A stretch of DNA of 64,000 bases from Vibrio vulnificus NBRC 15645 = ATCC 27562. GTDB lineage: Bacteria; Pseudomonadota; Gammaproteobacteria; Enterobacterales; Vibrionaceae. This document shows positions 1 to 8,829 of this stretch, piece by piece. Positions within the stretch are counted from its first letter, which is position 1. Each line of letters begins with the position of its first letter. Location: the NCBI RefSeq assembly GCF_002224265.1, contig NZ_CP012882.1, positions 1,240,001-1,304,000 on the forward strand. Direction: 5' to 3'. Made by a program: the position numbers and the translations under genes. The notes under the pieces are model-generated. The model was not told the origin of the DNA. It saw only the letters and a list, made by a program, of their open reading frames with translations, and did no database searches.

Positions 1-1
1 C

Positions 2-691
2 CCGAAACAAGTGATTGCCACATTGACGTCTGCGCAATATGAACCGTATGTCGATCTCAAAGCGACCATTGCGCTGGTGGACCCACGCAACCTCAGCGAT
101 GAAAAGTACCTGAACAACCAGAACTTTAACGACCAACTCGACAGTGCAGATGTGGTGATTGGCAGTAAAGTGGACCTTTGTACTTCGCATGACATTGATG
201 TTTTCAATGATTGGGTGACAGACCAATCGCCTTCCAAAGTCTTTAGTAAGTTGATTCATGATGGTCAGTTGCCGGTAGAAGTGCTGGATATTGAACGTGT
301 TTACGGCAGTGCTTCAACGCATATTGAACCGCATCACCACCATCATGCGGAGATGGAGCCACAGTTTGAATTGCCACCTGGTCGTGCTTTTGTGCGCAAA
401 GAGAATAAAGGCCAAGGGTATTACAGTTGTGGTTGGCTAATTGGTGCTGAATATCGCTTTGAGTTTGAGGCGCTTTTTTCAATGTTCTCAGCATTAACTG
501 CAGAGCGAGTGAAAGCGGTAGTGAACACAGATCAAGGCTGTTACGCCTTTAACGTCGCCAATGGCGTTGTGTCGGTGAATCAAATGAGCTTGGAAGGATT
601 CGAGTCCAGAATCGAAGTTATCGATTCACAGCTAATGCCATGGGATGAGCTTGAAACGATCCTGCTGAAATTGGCGAATATTCACGGATAG
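2..691 (+). CDS. CobW/COG0523-family GTPase, C-terminal part (5' end outside window)
   Basis: The reading frame is already open at base 2, so the true start and the nucleotide-binding P-loop lie upstream of the window. The visible part has the G-domain specificity region (IGSKVDLC, resembling NKxD) and then the CobW C-terminal domain with the usual DIERVYGSAS-like segment. A cluster of five histidines (EPHHHHHAEM) lies just before the C-terminal domain. Such His-rich stretches are common in COG0523 metal chaperones and suggest handling of zinc or another transition metal. Proteins of this family use GTP hydrolysis to insert or traffic metals. The substrate cannot be told from this fragment. 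A strong hairpin follows the stop codon. Confidence 0.85.
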   Translation, partial: PKQVIATLTSAQYEPYVDLKATIALVDPRNLSDEKYLNNQNFNDQLDSADVVIGSKVDLCTSHDIDVFNDWVTDQSPSKVFSKLIHDGQLPVEVLDIERVYGSASTHIEPHHHHHAEMEPQFELPPGRAFVRKENKGQGYYSCGWLIGAEYRFEFEALFSMFSALTAERVKAVVNTDQGCYAFNVANGVVSVNQMSLEGFESRIEVIDSQLMPWDELETILLKLANIHG

Positions 692-712
692 AAAGTGAAT
701 GAATCGTGCGAA

Positions 713-740
713 AAGCCAGTGATTTTCATCACTGGCTTTT
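713..740. terminator. Bidirectional intrinsic terminator
   Basis: The inverted repeat AGCCAGTGAT/ATCACTGGCT is flanked by A-rich and T-rich tracts. It lies between the convergent CobW-type gene and the MshQ-like gene and can serve both. Confidence 0.85.
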
Positions 741-747
741 TTAATCG

Positions 748-3735
748 CTAGAGAACACCCGTCAAATTCGGCTCACCACGGAAGATGATTTTGTCGTGAC
801 CACGATGAATGCCGAAAGTGACAACGGTTGAAGGATCTTCTTCTCCGTCACTTGTTTTATCCCAATCGTATTGCAGCCAAGGTAGATTGTTTTGATTGGC
901 AGTCAAATCCAACCAAAAGCGAATCTGTTCGCGAGCAGGGACTTTTTGTGTTGCTTTGATGCCTTCAGTACTTCCGTACAGCATCTTGCCGATACCAGTG
1001 AGATAGGCGTTGTTCTCAAGGCTGTGTGACCAAATGGGTTGTTGGTAGTGTTTTGCGCCATCAGCGAGAGTGAAATGGTCATGTTTGTTGTTAACAAACT
1101 CACCCGATCGCCAATATTCCACATCCAAAGGTACGACGATGGTTTGTCCCTGATATCCACCCACATCTTCAAAATTGAGTCGGCCAAATCGTACATCGGG
1201 TTGAACGGGCAAAATATGCTTGTCGTCGTAAAAAGCCACAGGGTCCGCGTTTTCAAGATAGACGAGGCCAATTTTGCTTACTGCAGAGTCAGAGTAGGTG
1301 TTAAAAGGCCCATCAGGGTAATTTTGGCCAATCTCGTCCTTCAGCCAACAGGCGCTGTTGGCGCAATGATCCTGCTTCATGATGCGAATGCGGCCTACGC
1401 TGCTGCCTTGCTCTTCGCGCCATTGAGTAGGCGCAAGAGAAGGCGTGACAAACCGTTCTAGGTGATCGCCGAGTTCTGCCAGTTCAAAGTGCGCCGTGGA
1501 TGAGAAATAATGGTAGTTGGCGACGGGTTCTTTAAGGCTATTTAACGCGTCGATATCGACGATTACCTGATCAAATGGCTGATTCATATAAGCAAAGGTT
1601 TGGCTATTTGGATAATCCCACTGCTGGTTGTGTACCTTAAAAAACTTGGGATAGAAACGCCCAATGTGGCGATAACCTTGGTTTACCTGCATACCAAGAT
1701 AAGGATCAACGAGGTCGGATTGCACTCTGAGGCTGCCAACTTCTCGCCATTGCAATCCATCAAACCAATACGCACCATTGGTGACGTCATCATGCGCTCT
1801 CTCCATTCCAGAGTCACTTTCCAGCCGTTGAGTCTGCATTGTCGCCGTTTCGACTGGCGTTGCCTGCTGACTGCTTAGTTTTACCCTCGCCGCAGGGGCG
1901 CTGGACAGATAAAAGTTGTGCGTTACTGGTGTAGAGCAGAGCGCTTGCGTGTTGACTGCCTGAGTAATACTACCGTTAGCGACCCATTGAATAGGCATGA
2001 GATTGAGAGAAAAACGTTCGCCAGCGGCAAGAAAAGGCGAACCACCTAACGCATCGCCAGACTCTAGGGGGCGATCACCTTCGCAAATAGCGAGGGTCCA
2101 AGGGCGAACTTTGAGTGATAAACGGCCAGACACTTTGTTTTTTCCAGATGGCGGGCATTGGTCGAAGCCTGCACAGTCAAAAGTATCATGGATGTTTAAC
2201 GCAAATAGCCCAGACTCAGAAAGTGAAATCGTACTTTCACTTATGCCGCTGGTAAATATAGGTTTATAGACGCGTTCACCATCACGACCTCCTTGTTGTT
2301 TTGAAGGCGTAGTCACGGTGTGAGTGATGGTCGGGCTGCCGTGATAGCTGCTCGCAACAACAGGCTTCCCTTTGTCATTGCAGGCCAACAGTCGAACGCC
2401 TAAAGGCTCTGGTTTTGCCGCAACCAGAGCGAGCTCATTGATGGCTTGGCCAGAACTAGGATCATACGTTTCAAACATATAAGGCGTGAACAAGAAGCGC
2501 ACGGTCTTACGTTTTTGGGGCTCACCATTTGGGTACACGCTTAAGGTGTAATGCCGATCCAACTTGATGGCGCTGATGTTTTTAGGTCGCACGACAAGGC
2601 GAAGTTGCCCCTGACTGGAGGAAACAAAATTCGGGTAAGCGCCGGAACCGATGCCATTGGCGATCACGACATCAAATAATGCGGGATCAGAGACCTCTGC
2701 AAACATGCTGACGCTGGCTAACTCTCCATTATTGGAGGTTGTTATATTGAACTGAGGAAGGTTTTCTCCACACATCAGCGCCATGACGTTATCTGGGCTA
2801 ATGACAAACTCGTAATCGTGATCAACCGGGGGCTTGATCTCACACAAAGGGATGTTTTCTGGCACAGGGCACGCCGTGTTAGCCCCTTGGTTGGAATAAT
2901 CACAACCGAGATCGCCGATACCACAGTAGTTTTTTACGTTGTGAATCTTGGATTCGTGAGTCGTGATTTCACCACAAACAACGCCGTTTTTTACCGTGCC
3001 ATCTTGGTGCAATTTCAAGGCAACTTTTTGGGCATAAACTGCGCTGCCAGAAAGGTCGAGTCGGCCGCTGGCTCCCGGAGAGTGTATTTGACCATAAACA
3101 TCGACGTTTCTTAGATCAAGCTTGTTTAGCGACGTGATATTTCCGACAACGTAGTGGGTAGCTTTGTTCGACATGAGTTGAATTTCATGACCTTGAGACT
3201 CAACATTGCCGCAGACGTTGGTGTTTCTCAAAAACACTTTGTGGTGGCCAAAAACATTGCCATTGATGATGTTATGGTCACCTTCCGCCATAACCTCCAG
3301 ACCTTTTGTTGTGACATCACCATCCACCTCAGCGTTGTGCATGTGAATGAAGTTTTGTGAAGTTAGATCACCGAATATCTGGCTGCGATGATACGTCGAA
3401 GGTGGAAGTCCGCCATTGGGCTGCAAAATTGAAATGCCGGTCGACAACGCCTCTAACGAAATGCGCCTATCCGGACTTCCGACTTGGTTATTGCCATGAA
3501 GCTTGATGCCACTATGAGCAGAAAGCTTGACGCCTTGGTTAGGTGCGTTTGAAGCGACAAGTTTTGCGCCTGCTGGCAAAGAAAATGCACCATTACAGCG
3601 GAAGGTATCTCCGGTTTGTGAAGTACTTTGGTTACACAGTTGGTTAAAGTGTTCTGCATTATAAAGATCATACTCGAGCGCATCGCTGGTAAAAGGCAGT
3701 GAAATAGACAACGCAAGTAAATGCCATTTGGACAT
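748..3735 (-). CDS. Secreted MshQ-like protein with DUF6701 domain
   Basis: A 995-residue protein with an N-terminal signal peptide (MSKWHLLALSISLPFTSDA). Residues about 100-270 are a run of short, regularly spaced strands with motifs such as VDGDVTTKG, INGNVFGH, VCGNVESQG and VYGQIHSPG, resembling bactofilin or right-handed beta-helix rungs. The C-terminal half has features of DUF6701, the domain at the C terminus of the MSHA pilus protein MshQ (for example RFGRLNFEDVGG followed by VPLDVEYW and GEFVNN). Classical MshQ is encoded within the msh pilus cluster. Here the gene stands alone, flanked by terminators, with no pilin or prepilin genes nearby. It is likely a surface or secreted structural/adhesive protein; its function is unknown. 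Confidence 0.75.
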   Translation of the reverse strand: MSKWHLLALSISLPFTSDALEYDLYNAEHFNQLCNQSTSQTGDTFRCNGAFSLPAGAKLVASNAPNQGVKLSAHSGIKLHGNNQVGSPDRRISLEALSTGISILQPNGGLPPSTYHRSQIFGDLTSQNFIHMHNAEVDGDVTTKGLEVMAEGDHNIINGNVFGHHKVFLRNTNVCGNVESQGHEIQLMSNKATHYVVGNITSLNKLDLRNVDVYGQIHSPGASGRLDLSGSAVYAQKVALKLHQDGTVKNGVVCGEITTHESKIHNVKNYCGIGDLGCDYSNQGANTACPVPENIPLCEIKPPVDHDYEFVISPDNVMALMCGENLPQFNITTSNNGELASVSMFAEVSDPALFDVVIANGIGSGAYPNFVSSSQGQLRLVVRPKNISAIKLDRHYTLSVYPNGEPQKRKTVRFLFTPYMFETYDPSSGQAINELALVAAKPEPLGVRLLACNDKGKPVVASSYHGSPTITHTVTTPSKQQGGRDGERVYKPIFTSGISESTISLSESGLFALNIHDTFDCAGFDQCPPSGKNKVSGRLSLKVRPWTLAICEGDRPLESGDALGGSPFLAAGERFSLNLMPIQWVANGSITQAVNTQALCSTPVTHNFYLSSAPAARVKLSSQQATPVETATMQTQRLESDSGMERAHDDVTNGAYWFDGLQWREVGSLRVQSDLVDPYLGMQVNQGYRHIGRFYPKFFKVHNQQWDYPNSQTFAYMNQPFDQVIVDIDALNSLKEPVANYHYFSSTAHFELAELGDHLERFVTPSLAPTQWREEQGSSVGRIRIMKQDHCANSACWLKDEIGQNYPDGPFNTYSDSAVSKIGLVYLENADPVAFYDDKHILPVQPDVRFGRLNFEDVGGYQGQTIVVPLDVEYWRSGEFVNNKHDHFTLADGAKHYQQPIWSHSLENNAYLTGIGKMLYGSTEGIKATQKVPAREQIRFWLDLTANQNNLPWLQYDWDKTSDGEEDPSTVVTFGIHRGHDKIIFRGEPNLTGVL

Positions 3736-4092
3736 CTAAAATTTCCTACAAACTTAATGGAAACAATGGCAGTAAGCGAAAAAGAGTTTTTATATTTTGT
3801 GTTTTGTATTGTTTTTATGGGCCGAATTTAACCATGAGGTCAGACCAATAATCAATACCATACCGTTTGGTGTTCTGTACTTTTGCAGCGATTAATTGTT
3901 GAAGAATGTGTCTACGGTGCTGAATTGCGCTAAATTTGACCCATTTGCCGCGCAACCATTTAGAATCAGGGAAGAGTATTTTTCAAAATCCTAAAATATT
4001 TTCACTAGATTGAGATATATCACTCATTTTCATGTAGAATGTGCGGCCATTTGTATCGGCGAACCATTATTGTCTGTTTAAGGAAACGCTCA
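3736..4092. other. Intergenic region between divergent MshQ-like gene and DEAD-box helicase
   Basis: About 357 bases with no convincing gene. It must contain the promoters of both divergent genes. A possible helicase promoter is TTGAGA at 4010-4015 and TAGAAT at 4035-4040, but the 19-base spacing is long. The rest is AT-rich with no clear repeats. Confidence 0.5.
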
Positions 4093-5376
4093 ATGTCATT
4101 TGCATCTCAAGGTTTTGCTCCGGAAGTCGTGAAAGCGCTCGAAGAGTGCGGTTACGAAAAGCTAACCCCAATTCAGCAAAAAGCCATTCCTGTTGCACGT
4201 CGCGGGCACGATATTTTTGCTACCGCCCAAACAGGAACGGGTAAAACAGCGGCTTTTTCTCTTCCACTGATCCAACAATTGCTCGATAGCGGAAAGTCTG
4301 CTTCGCGTAAAACGGCGAGAGCACTGATTTTTGCGCCAACTCGAGAACTGGCAGAGCAGATAGCGGATAACATCAAAGCCTATACCAAGTACACGAGTCT
4401 CTCTGTAGCGGCGATCTTCGGAGGTCGAAAAATGTCGAGCCAAGAGCGTATGCTTGAGAATGGCGTCGATATCCTCGTTGCGACGCCTGGTCGTCTAGAA
4501 GAGCACATCGAGTCAGGCAATGTGTCAGTGGCGAACATCGAATTCCTTGTCTTTGATGAAGCTGACCGTATTCTCGATATGGGCTTCATCAACGCGGTGC
4601 GTAAGATCATGTTGGATGTTGAAACCAACCCACAAATCATGATGTTCTCAGCAACGACTTCAAGCCAATTGAACGAACTGTCCAAAGACATTCTGCGCAA
4701 GCCAAAACGTATTGCGGTCGAGCGCGAAAACACCACGGCGCATACGGTAGCGCACGTGTTGTATCCTGTTGATCAAGAACGTAAAACAGAACTGCTTTCT
4801 GAGTTGATCGGTCGTAAAAACTGGCAACAAGTGTTGGTCTTTGTTAACTACAAAGAAACGGCGAACGACATTGTCAAAGAGTTGAAGCTCGACGGCATCA
4901 AAGCAAATGTGTGTCATGGTGATAAAGCGCAGAGTGCGCGTCGCCGTGCGCTTGAAGAGTTCAAAGAAGGAAAAGTTCGTGTGATGGTTGCGACCGACGT
5001 GGCGGCACGCGGTTTGGATATTGAAGATCTACCACACGTGGTCAACTACGACATGCCGTTCTTGGCAGAAGACTACGTTCACCGCATTGGTCGTACTGGT
5101 CGTGCTGGAAAACAAGGTCATGCGGTCTCTTTTGTCAATCGTGAAGAAGAGCTAACGGTGGTTCAAGTTGAAAATCTGATTCAACAACGTATTCGCCGTA
5201 TTGAATTGGCGGGTTACGAGCCTAAGAGCCGTGAGGCTTACATTGATAAGCTCAACAGCAAGCCTTCATATAAGAATCGTCAAGGCCGTCGTAACAACGC
5301 GAATGAGCCAACGGATCAAGCGGCAGCGGAACGTCGCTTAGCGATGATGAAGCGAATCAAAGCTCGTCGTAACTGA
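4093..5376 (+). CDS. DEAD-box ATP-dependent RNA helicase, RhlE-like
   Basis: A 427-residue superfamily-2 helicase with all expected motifs in order: Q motif (GYEKLTPIQQKAIP), Walker A (AQTGTGKT, residues about 45-52), PTRELA, TPGR, DEAD box (VFDEADRILDMGF), SAT, ATDVAARGLDI and HRIGRTGRAG. The N terminus (MSFASQGFAP) closely resembles E. coli RhlE. The start at 4093 is preferred over an in-frame ATG at 4039 because it has AAGGAAA a suitable distance upstream and matches RhlE. The C-terminal tail is short and basic, as expected for RNA binding. Such enzymes remodel RNA in ribosome assembly or decay. Assignment to RhlE rather than another DEAD-box subtype is moderately certain. Confidence 0.93.
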   Translation: MSFASQGFAPEVVKALEECGYEKLTPIQQKAIPVARRGHDIFATAQTGTGKTAAFSLPLIQQLLDSGKSASRKTARALIFAPTRELAEQIADNIKAYTKYTSLSVAAIFGGRKMSSQERMLENGVDILVATPGRLEEHIESGNVSVANIEFLVFDEADRILDMGFINAVRKIMLDVETNPQIMMFSATTSSQLNELSKDILRKPKRIAVERENTTAHTVAHVLYPVDQERKTELLSELIGRKNWQQVLVFVNYKETANDIVKELKLDGIKANVCHGDKAQSARRRALEEFKEGKVRVMVATDVAARGLDIEDLPHVVNYDMPFLAEDYVHRIGRTGRAGKQGHAVSFVNREEELTVVQVENLIQQRIRRIELAGYEPKSREAYIDKLNSKPSYKNRQGRRNNANEPTDQAAAERRLAMMKRIKARRN

Positions 5377-5391
5377 CGAGAGAACAGAAAT

Positions 5392-5420
5392 AAAAAATCA
5401 CCCGCGAGGGTGATTTTTTT
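5392..5420. terminator. Bidirectional intrinsic terminator
   Basis: AAAAAATCACCC-GCGA-GGGTGATTTTTTT hairpin with A and T tracts, lying between the helicase gene and the convergent HutG-like gene. Confidence 0.9.
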
Positions 5421-6255
5421 AGGCTGCATGATGGGCAAACTCGGTAAGTTGCTCCAACTCTTCTAAGATCGCTTTGCACTCTCTTGAGAAAATCAAGCCA
5501 TCGCGAGAGCCAATCAACTGAATGAGTGACACTTTGCCAGATACAATACATTGGCGCAGCGTTCTCAGTACCATTTGAATATCAAGAGTATGGTGATTAT
5601 CGATGTTGGCTTTGGTGACAAGAGAAGCCAAATCGATAGAAAGAACGAGCTTGTCACAATGGTCGATAAAGTTACCAATTTGCTCTTTTACATCATAACG
5701 ATGACGGAACGAAAACTCTTTTTCCGTAAGCCAATTGGACCCAAGATCTTCCGCGTACTCAAACAGCTCGTTTGCGGTTGATTCTTGACTGACGCCAACA
5801 AAAAACGCCCGGCTGTTTGGATAGCGAGTGAGCGCAAAATGGTAGGCGGAACCTAACTTCACATTCAGCGTCGATTTCAGTCCCATATTGTGGTTGATGT
5901 TCATTAAACCAACTTCTTCATGTCCTGCCAGTACGACGGGTAGGGCAGAGAGCAGGGTTTCATGGCAATTGGTCAATACGACAGGGATCGCATGGCGTGA
6001 GACCATTTGGCTCAACGTTTCTTGATAATGACCGTTTTCAATATCGTGATGGCTAAAATGTGCGCACAACGCAATGTTGCGCTTTTGATGGCTCTGATAT
6101 AACCATTCGCTTGCGCTTTCTAAGCTCTGTTGGGCAGATTCAAACTCTACTACTGTCATCGGTTTGATGTACTCGCTGACGGTGATAAACGAGTACGGAT
6201 AGTGATGATGTTGAACAGTATGGTTCTTTTGATTGCGTTTGAAAAAGCCTAACAT
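5419..6255 (-). CDS. Formiminoglutamase (HutG)-like protein with degenerate metal site; probable pseudoenzyme
   Basis: A 278-residue protein whose sequence follows the ureohydrolase/HutG pattern: an HutG-like FFVGVSQESTANELFEYA segment at about 151-168, then a helix ending LGSNWLTEKE. At the metal-ligand positions, GGGHE-like is TNCHE (H98 kept), the DAHxD motif corresponds to N121-H-N-M-G125 (all three ligands changed), and IDLDVL is IDLASL (D208 kept, second Asp replaced by Ala210). Four of the six usual manganese ligands therefore appear lost and catalysis is unlikely. Start 6255 has AAAGG upstream. It follows the IclR-type gene by 7 bases, so the two are probably co-transcribed. The alignment is by eye from family motifs. 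Confidence 0.65.
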   Translation of the reverse strand: MLGFFKRNQKNHTVQHHHYPYSFITVSEYIKPMTVVEFESAQQSLESASEWLYQSHQKRNIALCAHFSHHDIENGHYQETLSQMVSRHAIPVVLTNCHETLLSALPVVLAGHEEVGLMNINHNMGLKSTLNVKLGSAYHFALTRYPNSRAFFVGVSQESTANELFEYAEDLGSNWLTEKEFSFRHRYDVKEQIGNFIDHCDKLVLSIDLASLVTKANIDNHHTLDIQMVLRTLRQCIVSGKVSLIQLIGSRDGLIFSRECKAILEELEQLTEFAHHAA

Positions 6256-6262
6256 GACTGCA

Positions 6263-7000
6263 TTACCTTTCTGGTGGAAGCGCTCTCGCTGCCTGCAAAA
6301 CATGTAAAATGATACGCTGCTTATCCGCTTCAACTCGATGAGCTGGAGCCATGACGGAAACCGCTCCGATCAATTTACTTCCTTTCATTACCGGGGCGCT
6401 GATGCCAGACACGCCGGGATCGATTTCTGATGTGCTGACGGCATAACCGTTTTTACGAATTATCTCTAATTCGGTTTGCCACTGATTTAAACGAGCTTCT
6501 TGACCGAAGTAGCGTAAAATCCTTTCACATCGTTCAGGTGGCATGAAGGCCAACATGACTTTCGATGAGGCGCCACGCAGTAGAGGTTGACTTTGACCCT
6601 GGACGTAGCTACAGCGTAGCGCCTGCATACTCTCTTTTTGACGAACGCACAAAGCGCGATAACCCACGGGCACCATGTACGCCGCCAACTCGCCGGTTTG
6701 ATGCTGCAAACGCGCCAAAATTGTCTCGACAGATTCAAGACTGTGCTGAGACGTTTGGTAACTACGCATCAAAAGTAACGCGGCGGGTCCCACGATAAAG
6801 GTTTTTTCATGGGCACTTTCTTCAATCAGGTTCCACTCTTTTAGGAGCTTTAAATGGCGATACAAGCTGCTGAGCGGAACAGCAAGCTGTTCACTTAAGG
6901 TCTTGGCTGAAACGGGCTCGTCGTTCACCGCGACCTGCATCAGCAGTTGTAGGGTTTTCTCATTAACCTGATTGGCGTTCATCTTGTTGTCTTTCATCAT
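6263..7000 (-). CDS. IclR-family transcriptional regulator
   Basis: A 245-residue regulator. An N-terminal winged helix-turn-helix (residues about 12-70, with SAKTLSEQLAVPLSSLYRHLKLL) is followed by the IclR effector-binding domain (ASSKVMLAFMPPER, then SEIDPGVSGISAPV and IGAVSVMAP). These proteins usually bind small carboxylic or aromatic metabolites and control nearby catabolic genes. Here the only partner is the downstream HutG-like gene 7 bases away. That suggests a link to an amide- or histidine-like metabolite, but this is inference. Several nearby ATG codons exist (7000, 6997, 6982); the upstream one is used. Confidence 0.9.
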   Translation of the reverse strand: MMKDNKMNANQVNEKTLQLLMQVAVNDEPVSAKTLSEQLAVPLSSLYRHLKLLKEWNLIEESAHEKTFIVGPAALLLMRSYQTSQHSLESVETILARLQHQTGELAAYMVPVGYRALCVRQKESMQALRCSYVQGQSQPLLRGASSKVMLAFMPPERCERILRYFGQEARLNQWQTELEIIRKNGYAVSTSEIDPGVSGISAPVMKGSKLIGAVSVMAPAHRVEADKQRIILHVLQAARALPPER

Positions 7001-7226
7001 TTTTTATCGTGTACAAATCTATAACACAAATATAATTCTTATTAGATAGGAAAAGGAATGAAATAAATCTATCTTTTTCTCGAATGGTGAGAATTTATTA
7101 TAAGGAAGTAAGTTAAGGCAAAAAGCGGGAGTGACCAGAGTTGCGATGGATAGACAAAGAAATGAGAAGAGAAAGAAGGGTAGAAAAGGGGCCGCAGCCC
7201 CTAATGTACACCGTTGAAAACGCGAG

Positions 7227-8243
7227 TTAGATCTGCTCGTACAACTCGTCAAACTGCGCTTCGGCAATGCGATTTCGGCCAGTACGTTTGGCGCGATATA
7301 ACGCTTCGTCGGCTTTTTTCAGAAGCAACCTTGGGTTGGTGTCTATTTCTGGCACGATGGAGCAAACGCCGAGACTCGCCGTTACGTATGGCAATGTTGC
7401 ATGATGGCTATGGGTGATACTTAACTCTTCTATCGTGGTGCGAATGCGGTTGGCAACGTGTTTTGCGCCTTCCATTTCTGTTTCAGGCAATATAACGGCA
7501 AACTCTTCACCACCAATACGCGCGATTTTGTCGAGGCAGCGAAGCTTCATGCTACGAATGGCTTCAGCAATCATACGTAAGCACTCATCGCCTTGTTGAT
7601 GACCAAAGGTGTCGTTGTATTTCTTAAAGTGGTCTATGTCAAAAATGATCATCGAAATAGGGACACTTGAACGTTGTGAGCGGTGCCATTCGTCTTGGAA
7701 TATTTCTTCAAAACGACGACGGTTATTCAGGCCGGTTAAACTGTCAGTGGTTGACAGCAACAATAGTTGTTCGTTGGTCTCTTCAAGTTGCTGCTGCAAC
7801 TCTTCCAATTCGGCCAATTTCTGATCGAACTCTAAGGTTTTTTTCTTAAGTGCATGTCGCTGCTCGTAAAGCTCGAGAAAAACCCGCACCTTACTTTGAA
7901 ACACCAGGGTATTCAGCGGCTTTAATAAGTAATCAACAGCGCCATGCTCATACCCTTTAAAAATGTGTTCATCGGCCTTGGATGCCGCAGTGACAAAGAT
8001 AATTGGGATATTGCGCGTCTTACGATTCCCACGCATTAACTCGGCGACTTCAAAGCCATTCATGTTTGGCATTTGTACATCAAGCAAGACCAGGGCAAAG
8101 TCGTGATCTAAGGTGTGGGCAAGCGCTTCTTCGCCTGACGTGGCACGCACCAAATTGACATCAAAGCATTCTAGTAAACCTTCTAAAGTCAGTAGGTTTT
8201 CGATTTTGTCATCAACGATGAGTAGGGTTGGTTTATCAGGCAT
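7227..8243 (-). CDS. Response regulator with GGDEF output (diguanylate cyclase)
   Basis: An N-terminal receiver domain (about residues 5-120; phospho-acceptor Asp in LVLLDVQMPNMNG; conserved Lys in YLLKPL) is joined by a coiled-coil linker (QKLAELEELQQQLEETNEQL) to a GGDEF domain with an intact active site GGEEF. An inhibitory RxxD site (RCLD) lies five residues before it, so product inhibition by c-di-GMP is expected. The enzyme makes c-di-GMP from two GTP, switched by phosphorylation. ATG 8243 is chosen over an in-frame TTG at 8252. It lies 2 bases after the CheB stop and is the last gene of the kinase-CheR-CheB-cyclase operon, so the hybrid kinase is its likely phosphodonor. Confidence 0.93.
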   Translation of the reverse strand: MPDKPTLLIVDDKIENLLTLEGLLECFDVNLVRATSGEEALAHTLDHDFALVLLDVQMPNMNGFEVAELMRGNRKTRNIPIIFVTAASKADEHIFKGYEHGAVDYLLKPLNTLVFQSKVRVFLELYEQRHALKKKTLEFDQKLAELEELQQQLEETNEQLLLLSTTDSLTGLNNRRRFEEIFQDEWHRSQRSSVPISMIIFDIDHFKKYNDTFGHQQGDECLRMIAEAIRSMKLRCLDKIARIGGEEFAVILPETEMEGAKHVANRIRTTIEELSITHSHHATLPYVTASLGVCSIVPEIDTNPRLLLKKADEALYRAKRTGRNRIAEAQFDELYEQI

Positions 8244-8245
8244 GT

Positions 8246-8827
8246 TCAGCAATCACATAAAGTATTTAAGTAATGACCAATCTCTTCCAAAGAAAGGACG
8301 TGGTCGACATCAACGGCAGCCATGGCCGCGGCAGGCATGGCTTTCGCTTCTGCACTATCAATGGATTGGACTAGGGTTAGTCCACCCAGTGTTTTGATTT
8401 TTTTGAGACCTAAGGCACCGTCGGAATTGGCCCCCGTCAGTACGATACCGATCAACGCGTTTCTATAGTAATCAGCCGCCGTTTCGAACAGCACGTCGAT
8501 GGAGGGTCGTGAAAAATTGACGGGCGGGTCGACCGACAGTGCGATACAACCATCGGTCTCAATCATCATATGGTAATTGGGTGGTGCGATGTACATATTG
8601 CCATTTTTGATTGGCTGCTTGTCTTCTGCTTCATGGACCGACAAATGGCTCTTGCTATCAAAGTGGGCGGCAATGTAACTCTCCGGAGAGGCACTGATAT
8701 GCTGAACCAACAAAATAGGGATACAAAATGAATCCTTAAGTTGCTGTAATACCGTTGCAACGGCTGCCAATCCTCCAGCGGATGCCCCGATTACAACAGC
8801 TTCATATTTGTGCCTGCAACAATCCAT
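8246..8827 (-). CDS. cheB: Stand-alone CheB-type protein-glutamate methylesterase
   Basis: A 193-residue protein consisting only of the CheB esterase domain, with no N-terminal receiver. The catalytic triad is visible: Ser16 in GASAGG, His43 in LVQHIS and Asp136 in LTGANSDGA. It would hydrolyse glutamyl methyl esters or deamidate glutamines on a partner protein. It directly follows cheR (2-base gap, with TAAGG before its ATG) in the kinase operon. Without a receiver it is probably not regulated by phosphorylation in cis. No chemoreceptor, CheA or CheW gene lies in the operon, so the methylated target may be the hybrid kinase itself or an unlinked receptor. Confidence 0.92.
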   Translation of the reverse strand: MDCCRHKYEAVVIGASAGGLAAVATVLQQLKDSFCIPILLVQHISASPESYIAAHFDSKSHLSVHEAEDKQPIKNGNMYIAPPNYHMMIETDGCIALSVDPPVNFSRPSIDVLFETAADYYRNALIGIVLTGANSDGALGLKKIKTLGGLTLVQSIDSAEAKAMPAAAMAAVDVDHVLSLEEIGHYLNTLCDC

Positions 8828-8829
8828 GC

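Noticed and set aside
4039..4092. Upstream ATG extending the helicase by 18 residues
   Set aside because: The later ATG has a better ribosome binding site and matches RhlE.
7019..7267. 82-residue minus-strand open frame after the cyclase gene
   Set aside because: It overlaps the cyclase end in another frame and lacks a start signal; composition looks non-coding.
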